A stretch of DNA of 28,824 nucleotides, taken from assembly GCA_049999805.1 (NCBI GenBank), contig JBNGIO010005394.1:139295-168118 (forward strand), given 5' to 3'. A program made the translations under genes and the position numbers. Shown here piece after piece: positions 22,216 to 28,824 of this stretch. Within the stretch, counting starts at the first letter, position 1, and every line of letters starts with the position of its first letter. Source of the DNA: Folioceros fuciformis (lineage: Eukaryota > Anthocerotophyta > Anthocerotopsida > Anthocerotales). The notes below the pieces were generated by a model. That model had not been told where the DNA came from, did no database searches, and saw only the letters and a list, made by a program, of their open reading frames with translations.

Positions 22216-23838
22216 GACATAAAGAGGACTTCTACGCTGGAAGTGCCAAAGGAGGAACTCACCATGTTGATCGAAGGGATGGATGCTAAGACCCGAAATG
22301 GTTGGCAGACTAACAAGATGGCATAGGCCAAGTGGAAGTTGTTCACTAACATTGTGTTGGTTCTAACATGTTGTTAAAGGATGTATTTCTCAAACTCTTT
22401 CTTTCATTTCTTATGGAAGGTTAAGCAAGGGACCCATTCAAATTGGGGGGCTGTTGGGTGCTTATGAGTACCATAGGGACAAGTTGATGCACCAAAATCA
22501 AAAGGACAATGACAGGGAGAGGCACACTCACATCTACACCTATCTGTTTCATTTATGGTAGGCCCATGGAATTAGCCTCTTTTAAGTTAATTGATGGATG
22601 TGAACGAGGAAATGATTAGCAATCAAGAGTGAGTCTCCCTACTACAGGAGCTGTATGTAGGAGCTGGAGGATAGACTAACCATTGTCGAAGGGGAGCTAT
22701 TGGCTGCCTAAAAGCAATGGGTCCTCCATACCCAAAAGTTGGGAGAAACCAAAACTTTGGAGTTGGAGAAGGTTTTGGGACGGTTGAGGTTGGCAAAGGA
22801 CAAGTGTTAGAAAGAGGAAAACCACCATTAGCAAGTCATCCACGAGATGCTAGTCACCAAGAAGAGGAGGTTCCAAACAGATTTTGGGTGGCAACAATAT
22901 TTTCATGAAGCCATGGCAAAAGGAGGCAAGAAAAATTGTAACCCTCTAAACCCAATTGTTGGAGGTCACCACGGAGAGGGATACCTTGAGGGAGAGGTTG
23001 CGATCTGATCAACCAGGTTTTGAAGATTGTTGTATCAAAATTAGGAGATGCAAGCCCACCTTTATGGGAAGATCACCAATTTCTCTTGTGAGATGAGTGG
23101 GCTAGTCAAGAGAAGAGTGGTGGGACCTCACGACGATGATAGAGAAATGCTGGAGAATTTGAGGCCCAAGGAGGGAGACTTTGAGTGCTCAGACAAGGAT
23201 GACAAAGAGTCAAAATTAGCATGGGAGGTACCCTCGCCAAGGGAAACTTTAGTCCCTCCTCAAAAGGGGCAAGGTGGATCTCATAAGGGGACAAATGGAG
23301 GAGAGAACCATGTAAGCAGCATGCCAGTACCCAAAAAGGTGGCACCTTGAAGAGTTAGGAGGCAATAGGCCACTAAATCCAAGAGACCAACCATGATCTA
23401 TTAACCTACAATAGTTTAATAGGTTGATAGTACTTGCGGTGATAGGGTTAGTAGTTAGTATGGTTTAATGCAAGGGAAGGTAAGCGGGGGTATGACCACG
23501 AGCACAAGAGCACACAACAAGAGGAAAAAAGAAAAGCGATTATCTTCATTGAACAAAAAGGATGAAATATATACAAAAGTAAGTATGTTTGTTGTAACTG
23601 ATTATGAAACTACTAATGTATATTTAACTAACTCACAAATCACTATTATTTCCTTTATGCCTTCTTAGTTGAAATAATCAGCATAAAGGGCAATATCGGA
23701 AATAGGTAAAGTATAAATTAAACTTTAAACTTTAAATCCTGAAACGAGTTCCTTGTGAAATCGGGTTTGAATGCAAATACGGCCAGTCTGGTCACATTTG
23801 TTCCTCGTGCCTACTACACTTAGTATGGTTCAGTTTCT
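22216..23838. other. Decayed, unidentified coding-like DNA
   Basis: No intact gene. A plus-strand frame at about 22656-22960 reads as a broken coiled-coil protein (LEDRLTIVEGELLAA, then LGETKTLELEKVLGRLRLAK) with three stops. An open frame at 23048-23347 is charged and Lys/Glu/Asp-rich (DKDDKESKLAWEVPSP) but matches nothing I know. 23350-23838 is AT-rich and featureless. This may be the remains of another retroelement gag region. Confidence 0.35.
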
Positions 23839-23970
23839 GTGATAAAAAACATGATGTCTCACCATTCCCACTTGGAATTGTGCAATCTCGCTGCTACCCT
23901 CCTGTTGGCCTGGTTCGCAATCATCCTGTTGGGCATCTTGCTACTAGAATGTAGGCATTGCTATCTGTTG

Positions 23971-24688
23971 ATGGAGCTCTCGACTAAGACGGCAACAAGG
24001 GGAGTTGAATGTATCCATTGTGGTAGGGAATGGATCCCTACCACCAAGTACTCCTGCCGCCAGTGGACTCTCCATAGGATGATATGTGAGCATCCAGGTA
24101 CTGACGTCGATGCTCTCAAGACAGAAGAGGAGCAAGCCCAGAAGGATTGGGCGAAGGTCAGATTGAAAACAATGACTCCTACTGGATTTAAAGTGCAACC
24201 TTATGATACTCCTCCACAGGTATGCTTTGACAATGTGAATCTGAGCAAACAGGGGAGACTATCCAAACATGAGTACCAAAGGGAAATGGAAAGGATATTC
24301 CCAGAAGAAGATTGGGAGCTGGATTACAATTATACATACAGGATTACCTCTGAGTGTGCTAGGCAGAAACTGAGCAAGGAGGAGAAGATGGTACTGTTAC
24401 GTGCAACCAAAATACCTTGTAAAAATGTAGATGCTCCCTCTAGAGGAGGAGTGCGTAAGAGGGTTAGATACGATGATCTAGATGAGGAAGGGCAAGCGCT
24501 TACTTGTACATTAGGCTTCATCCACCTTGCCCCTACCTCACTTATGCATTCATTTATGCCTCTGATAAAGTTCTGACCTTCTCTCTCTTTGTCCTGCAGC
24601 ACTGCTAGGAGAATTAAAGAAGACTGAAGAACTGCTGAAAGTCTTGAAAGGGAAAATCAAAGAGAAGGGCTATCATATTAGATGCTGA
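23971..24688 (+). CDS. Unrecognised protein with BED-like zinc finger, 2 exons, about 207 aa
   Basis: Exon 1 runs 23971-24505 and exon 2 24600-24688. The 94-bp intron has a GT start, a ctgac branch-like site, a pyrimidine tract and a gtcctgcag end, and joins the frame exactly. The ATG at 23971 (MELSTKTATRG) precedes a zinc-finger-like motif CIHCGREW...TLHRMICEH (C-X2-C...H-X3-C), similar to BED fingers of transposases. A charged middle follows (EYQREMERIFPEEDWELDYN), then a basic RGGVRKRVRYDDLDEE stretch and a C-terminal amphipathic helix, LLGELKKTEELLKVLKGK. The frame is open upstream to 23839 and that part would add a hydrophobic segment. The gene ends 21 bp from the pol stop of copia fragment C, in antisense. 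It may be a host gene, or an antisense gene carried by C. I do not know the family. Confidence 0.6.
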
Positions 24689-24709
24689 GACATAGTGACT
24701 AGAGAAAGC

Positions 24710-24966
24710 CTAATGTGCAGTGTCAAGCTTGTGTGATGCTGCTATAAGCCTGAGACCTGCTGTTGTGGTGTGCTTAGCATGTAGAACTCTCGGTAGAGCC
24801 TTTGTTAGAAGGTCCGCTATGTTGTCACTTGTAGGCATGTAGTGTACCTCAACTTCACCTGCATCAACACCTTGACGAATAAACTGGTGAGTAATTTCTA
24901 TATGTTTCGACCTTGCATGAAAAACAGGGTTTTTTTAAAGTGCAGTAGCAGATTGGTTGTCACACC
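24710..24966 (-). pseudogene. RNase H tail of copia element C, interrupted
   Basis: The minus strand reads RCDNQSATAL, a stop, KNPVFHARSKHIEITHQFIR, then MPTSDNIADLLTKALPR and ends with TAG at 24712-24710. This is the C-terminal part of a copia RNase H with the final catalytic Asp in CDNQS. Everything upstream is missing because LTR B abuts it at 24967. The in-frame TAA replaces the usual Ala/His between AL and KNP. No 3' LTR for C was found below it. Confidence 0.88.
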
Positions 24967-25082
24967 TGAAGGACCGCAACAAGGAGCTACATGATGAAGG
25001 AGGAGAGGAGGAGGCAAGGAGGAGAGGAGAAAAGAGGTCACACTCTCACACAGAGTCTCTATAGCAAGGGAGCTCAAGGGGG

Positions 25083-25090
25083 TATTTATA
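25083..25090 (-). promoter_or_regulatory. TATA box in LTR B
   Basis: TATAAATA on the minus strand, within gggtataaatacccc, about 167 bp into the LTR. It is the likely core promoter of element B, with a transcription start expected about 30 bp downstream. Confidence 0.7.
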
Positions 25091-25111
25091 CCCTTTAGAA
25101 GAGCTCCCTAG

Positions 25112-25156
25112 GAAGCTTCACAAGAAGCGCATAAGAAGCTGCGCAAGAAGCTTCAT
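25112..25156 (-). repeat. Reiterated 11-12-bp motif in the U3 of LTR B
   Basis: On the plus strand aagaagc starts at 25122, 25133 and 25145, with a related gaagcttcac at 25112. Read in the LTR sense these are GCTTCTT units lying just upstream of the TATA box. Tandem elements in this place act as enhancers in some plant copia LTRs (for example Tnt1); the same role here is inferred. Confidence 0.65.
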
Positions 25157-25257
25157 ACAGATTATCTTAAGCTAATCTAAACTAATGGTACTTAACTAGA
25201 CACTAATCTTAGACTAAACACATTAGTCTAAGCACATTGGGCTTTAATAACCCTACA

Positions 25258-25299
25258 ACCTCCCCCTTAAAGGCCAATTTACCTTTATAAGAGAGTGGT
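25258..25299 (-). promoter_or_regulatory. Polypurine tract region of element B
   Basis: Between the B pol stop and LTR B the minus strand carries tttaagggggaggt, ending at the LTR. Unlike A and D, B has no extended post-pol region, only about 42 bp. Confidence 0.65.
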
Positions 25300-26181
25300 C
25301 TACCTCATGCCCATGAATGTCCGAGCTTGTGCGAATTGCTCCGAAGAGAGCCCCTTGGTAAGAACATCTGCAGGGTTATGACTGGTGTGAACTTTGACAA
25401 GCTGTACCCTCTTGTCTTCTAACACCTCTTGAATACAGTGATACTTTACTTCCACATGTTTGGTCTTCGCATGAAACACTGAATTCTTCGCCAATTGGAT
25501 AGCACTCTGGCTATCACAGTGCAACACTAGCAGCTCAACCTTGATCCCCAAATCTCCCACTAAACGAGCAAGCCACATGGCTTCCTTGCACGCCTCAATC
25601 ACCGCAACATACTCGGCCTCTGTGGTAGATAGTGTTATGCACGATTGCAAACGAGATCGCCATGAGACTGCCCCTCCAATGCACATGAAGACATAACTTG
25701 ATGTGGACCTCCTTTTGTCCATATCCCCTGCATAATCAGCATCCGTATATCCCACGACAAATGCATCTTCACTACCAAAACATAAGCACAAAGCTTTCGT
25801 ACCATTCAATTACCTCATAACTCCTTTCACTGCCTCCCAATGCTTCCTGCCAGGGTTTGACATAAACCTGCTAACTTTTCCCACTGCAAAAGCAATGTCA
25901 GGACGTGTAGCAATAATTGCATACATCAAACTCCCTACAGCTGAAAAGTATGGAACCTTCTCCATTTCAGCTTTGTCCTTCGTAGAGCTTCGGCAATCCT
26001 GGTTTGAAAGTTTCACATATGGAGGCAACGGCGTACTCAATACCTTCCCCTTCCCCATATTGAAACGTTGAAGCACCTTGTTAATGTATTAAGTCTGAGA
26101 CAAGTACAAAAAACGCTTTTGTCTGTCTCGACAATTACACATGCCAAGAATATGGCTTGTGTCAGAGTTCTTGGAAGAACA
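25300..26181 (-). pseudogene. 3' part of copia B pol (reverse transcriptase end and RNase H)
   Basis: The minus strand reads DTSHILGMCNCRDRQKRFLY, LSQT, a TAA at 26091-26089, YINKVLQRFNMGKGKV and ATRPDIAFAVGKVSRFM. A second TAA at 25812-25810 stands where RYLKGT is usual. The RNase H is then open to the stop at 25300: YTDADYAGD, STTEAEYVAV, HCDSQSAIQLAKNSVFHAK, HNPADVLTKGL. The catalytic Asp/Glu/Asp are all present. The sequence style (LSQxxYIxKVLxRFNM) is a different copia lineage from A and D. Upstream it stops abruptly at LTR A, so the rest of B should lie beyond the right edge of the window. Confidence 0.9.
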
Positions 26182-26320
26182 TGGTTAATTAATTTTCAGG
26201 AAATTGCAACAAGGGTTTTTAAGGTGTTTTCCTGAAACGTCGTAACTATTCCTTAAGTGGCTATTCGCTTAATTATGACATAAACGAAACGCTATCCCTA
26301 ACGGGGTTTAATTTCCAACA
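26182..26320 (-). repeat. 3' LTR of copia element A, 139 bp
   Basis: On the minus strand it starts TGTTGGAAATTAAACCCC after purine-rich tacgggggcg and ends AATTAATTAACCA, where B coding sequence begins. It has TG...CA ends. It is very short for a copia LTR. The adjacent five bases of B (tgttc) are the predicted target-site duplication. The 5' LTR lies outside the window. Confidence 0.78.
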
Positions 26321-26330
26321 CGCCCCCGTA
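26321..26330 (-). promoter_or_regulatory. Polypurine tract of element A
   Basis: tacgggggcg on the minus strand touches the start of LTR A. It includes pyrimidines at both ends, so the functional core is probably the G run. Confidence 0.6.
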
Positions 26331-26370
26331 AGCGAATCGGCCAGGTTAGCGACGGAAACGCAAGAGCAGA

Positions 26371-26739
26371 ATGGGAGAAACACTCCTCGTCATTCTGAAC
26401 CTGTGCGTCCTGGCAATCGCAATATACATCCTTCACCAGCAACAGGGAAAGAATGCGCAGCCTGGCACGACACAACCACAGCACGAGCGACGCAAAGCAC
26501 AGCATAATGTGGAGAAGACGTGCACGATGGAGCAGAGATGGACAGCAGCGGGATGGAAAATCCAGCTGATGTGCATGCTGTCACTGAAGCGTAAAATAAG
26601 AATTGCAGGGGCTGAGAAAACGGTGGAAGAGCTCCAACTGAAGCATCAGCTGAAGCAAGCAGCAGGATGTCCGCTGCCGAAGACTCCAAGACGTGCAGCA
26701 GAACACCGAGGACTGCAGGAAGATGGCGATTCAATCTGA
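26371..26739 (+). CDS. Antisense ORF in the pol-LTR interval of element A, 122 aa, unknown
   Basis: It starts at ATG 26371, 50 bp from the LTR, and reads away from it. The N-terminus MGETLLVILNLCVLAIAIYI is a strong hydrophobic segment that could be a signal anchor, followed by a hydrophilic Gln/Lys/Arg-rich body (HQQQGKNAQP, VEELQLKHQLKQAAG). I recognise no family. The opposite frame (26791-26390) is Leu/Ser/Ala-rich, consistent with being its shadow. Together with the antisense ORFs near C and D it suggests an accessory antisense gene. Chance openness over 369 bp in GC-balanced DNA is possible. Confidence 0.4.
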   Translation: MGETLLVILNLCVLAIAIYILHQQQGKNAQPGTTQPQHERRKAQHNVEKTCTMEQRWTAAGWKIQLMCMLSLKRKIRIAGAEKTVEELQLKHQLKQAAGCPLPKTPRRAAEHRGLQEDGDSI

Positions 26740-26791
26740 AGGAGAGCTTCATCCGCCAAAGTCTGCAGTCGCACAGCTGTCCAAGGATCAC

Positions 26792-28824
26792 TTAGCTCGC
26801 GAGAGAGAAATCTGTGACTCCCAGAGTAGCCATATGTCGCGCATGTAGAGAGGAAGGCAGAAATTTTGTGAGAAGATCAGCAGGATTCTCCTCTGTAGGG
26901 ATATACTCAATTTGTACTTCCTTTTCTTGCATAGAGTGGCGAATAAAATGGTGATGCACCTCGATGTGCTTAGTTCTCGCGTGAAGCAATCGTGGACATA
27001 TTGTCACACGAGATCACAGTGGGTTGAGATGGCAGAAACCCTAAACCACTAAGGAAACTGCGTTCCCAAATGGCCTCCTTGGCTGCTTCGGTCAAGGATT
27101 TGTATTCCGCTTCCGTCGAGGAGAGGGCAACACTAGCTTGTTTCTTTGCAGCCCAGTGCACAGCAGAATCGGAGAGAAGAAAACAGTATGCGGAGATGCT
27201 TCGACGAGCATCAGGGTCGGTGGCCCAATCAGCATCGGCAAAATCACACAGAGCCTGATCCCGAGATCGCCCCCGGAAGCAGAGCCCATACTGTTGAGTG
27301 CCTTTCAGGTAACGCAAAATCCGTTTAACGGCACCCCAGTGCTCCTTTCCAGGATTGTCCATAAATTGAGAAACGACACTAACCGAGTACTGGATGTCCG
27401 GGCGAGTCCAGCAGCTGATGTAATTGAGACAACCAACTGCATGGCGATAGGGCACTGGAGACATAGCTTGCCGATCTGCATCAGTCTGAGGGCACTGATT
27501 GCGAGAGAGCTTAGCACCAACTGGGCCAGGAGTAGAAACAGGCTTCGAAGAATCAAGATGAAATCGTCGAAGAGTCTCTGCAATATACTTAGCCTGATGG
27601 AGAAAAATGGTACGAGAGGCTGGCTCACGAACCAACTGTACCCCCAAAACGAAAGTAAGTGGACCGATGTCTTTCATGTCATATTTGCTGTGCAGCATCT
27701 GCTTTACCCAAGCTAAAAGTTCAGGTTTGTTTGAAGCCAGAATGGCATCATCGACGTACAACGCCAAAATCACCAGTTTACCATTCTGGGAGTACAAGTA
27801 GACATTAGCATCACCAGGATTTTGTATAAAGCCGATGGACTTAAGGTATTTGTCGATGGCCTTATACCACTCCCGTGCTGACTGCTTTAAACAGTAGATG
27901 GTCTTCTTTAGTCGACAGACCCAATCTGGGTGTTCAGGATCCGCAAAGCCCTCGGGCTGCTGCATGTAAATATCCTTTTCTAACTCGCCATACAGGAATG
28001 CTGTACAGACGTCCATTTGTTGAAGATCCCATTCATAGGCAGCAGCAAGAGCAATGATCATGCGTATAGATTGGGTTTTCACAACCGGACTAAAGGTTTC
28101 AGTGAAATCCACACCAGGAACTTGAGTAAACCCACGAGCAACAAGGCGAGACTTGTATCTGGAAATCTGGCCTTCAGCGTTAAGTTTGTGTTTAAATACC
28201 CACTTGCAGCTAATAACTTTTCTGCCTGCGGGAAGAGGACAGAGCTCCCAAGTGGAATTCTTGATGAGTGAATTATATTCATCTTGAATGGACGGCTGCC
28301 AGTGATGTTTATCAGGTCCTGTAATGGCCTCGGTATATGTGCGAGGTTCGAGCTTAGAAAAGGGTTGCTCAGCAGAATCCAGCAAAGCAACGCCAGCTCT
28401 TGAACGACGAAAATCAATTGAGGCATATGGTGGCTCCACCCACTCTGAAGGAGGTGGACGAGACCGACGAGGATATCTTGATTCAGTGGCATCCATGGAT
28501 GGTGGAATTACCACAGGAATTGTAGCATGGGAAGGCTCCTCAGACGGTATAGCAGGTGAAGCATCTGGAGGAACATTTGAATGGGCATCAGATGTGAAGG
28601 AGGAGGTAGGTATACCCGTCGCGGCTTGATCCTGCTCAGATGCATGTGGCTGATCTAAAACATCAGCCATACCAACTTGGGGACCAGCAATTTCCCTTTC
28701 TAATTGTGGTAAGTAAGAGGAGTCCTGTTCTTCAGACAAAACTGCAGATGTATCTGGCCCCAAGGAACCAGGTACAAAAGTAGCAGGGGAATCATCTGAA
28801 GGATACTCTGAAACATCTTCATCC
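26792..28824 (-). pseudogene. Copia element A pol (reverse transcriptase and RNase H), nearly intact, runs off the right edge
   Basis: The minus-strand frame is open from the window edge (28824) to 26970. Domains: a Ser/Pro-rich linker, YPRRSRPPPSEW, then reverse transcriptase (CKWVFKHKLNAEGQISRYKS, LVARGFTQVPGVDF, ETFSPVVKTQSIRMI, LQQMDVCTAFLYGEL, YVDDAILAS) and RNase H (FADADWATDPDARRS, SSTEAEYKSL, SCDNMSTI). The usual LYGLKQS reads IYCLKQS. Near 27000 the frame is lost: compared with related elements about 20 nt between CDN and the HARTKH motif are missing. The remaining tail (HARTKHIEVHHHFI, ENPADLLTKFLP) continues in another frame to the stop at 26792. Apart from this lesion it looks young. 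Gag, protease and integrase lie outside the window. Confidence 0.93.

Larger units (their letters stand above)
24967..25257 (-). repeat. 3' LTR of copia element B, about 291 bp
   Basis: On the minus strand it begins TGTAGGGTTATTAAAGCCC directly after a purine tract (aagggggaggt, about 25258-25268) and ends near GGTCCTTCA at the junction with fragment C. A TATA box lies inside. Boundaries fit TG...CA, but the right end is inferred from where the C coding sequence resumes, so it could be off by some bases. Confidence 0.75.

Noticed and set aside
23855-23863. TGGTGAGAC after purine-rich aagtgggaa as a possible LTR start for element C
   Set aside because: There is no second copy, no matching end and no supporting structure in the window; a chance match is as likely.
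26390-26791. 133-aa minus-strand frame following A pol
   Set aside because: It is the likely shadow of the plus-strand antisense ORF; Leu/Ala/Ser-rich with no motif.
1-28824. tRNA or rRNA genes
   Set aside because: No cloverleaf box A/B pair or rRNA-like conserved core was recognised on either strand; the only tRNA-related sequence is the PBS of element D.

Overview
The window is nuclear DNA of a plant, most likely a land plant. It holds two intact multi-exon housekeeping genes with plant-type GT-AG introns, and both read as plant orthologues: a tafazzin-like acyltransferase and the HECT E3 ligase UPL6. The rest is retroelement-rich DNA dominated by Ty1/copia elements. The compact introns (roughly 80-400 bp) and a GVxPIAVGE-type reverse transcriptase remnant hint at a bryophyte, lycophyte or fern, but the sequence alone does not settle the lineage.

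Layout. 1-690 (-): decayed non-LTR-type reverse transcriptase with an internal 38-bp tandem duplication. 953-3110 (+): tafazzin-like gene, 7 exons, 504 aa. 3676-10446 (-): UPL6 gene, 26 exons, about 1050 aa, ending tail-to-tail with the tafazzin gene. A 100-N gap inside UPL6 exon 22 is an assembly artefact: dropping the Ns and one 18-bp duplicated flank gives an exact in-frame 27-codon exon. 10447-16086: gene-poor DNA with a second gap of the same kind, an 81-bp x3 tandem repeat and a long polypyrimidine tract. 16087-22215 (+): an old copia element (here 'D') with 5' LTR, PBS, decayed gag-pol, polypurine tract and truncated 3' LTR. 22216-23838: unidentified decayed DNA. 23971-24688 (+): an intact two-exon gene for an unrecognised protein of about 207 aa with a BED-like zinc finger. 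24710-28824 (-): three copia elements stacked inside one another, a fragment 'C' interrupted by 'B', itself interrupted by 'A', all in the same orientation.

The most interesting pattern lies between the end of pol and the 3' LTR of the copia elements. In A (471 bp) and D (690 bp) this interval is unusually long and holds an antisense ORF. The spliced BED-finger gene sits in the equivalent antisense position next to fragment C, 21 bp from its pol stop codon. Antisense accessory ORFs are known in some plant LTR retrotransposons, but I recognise none of these proteins. All gene models here were built by eye, by splicing and reading-frame continuity, with no database search.
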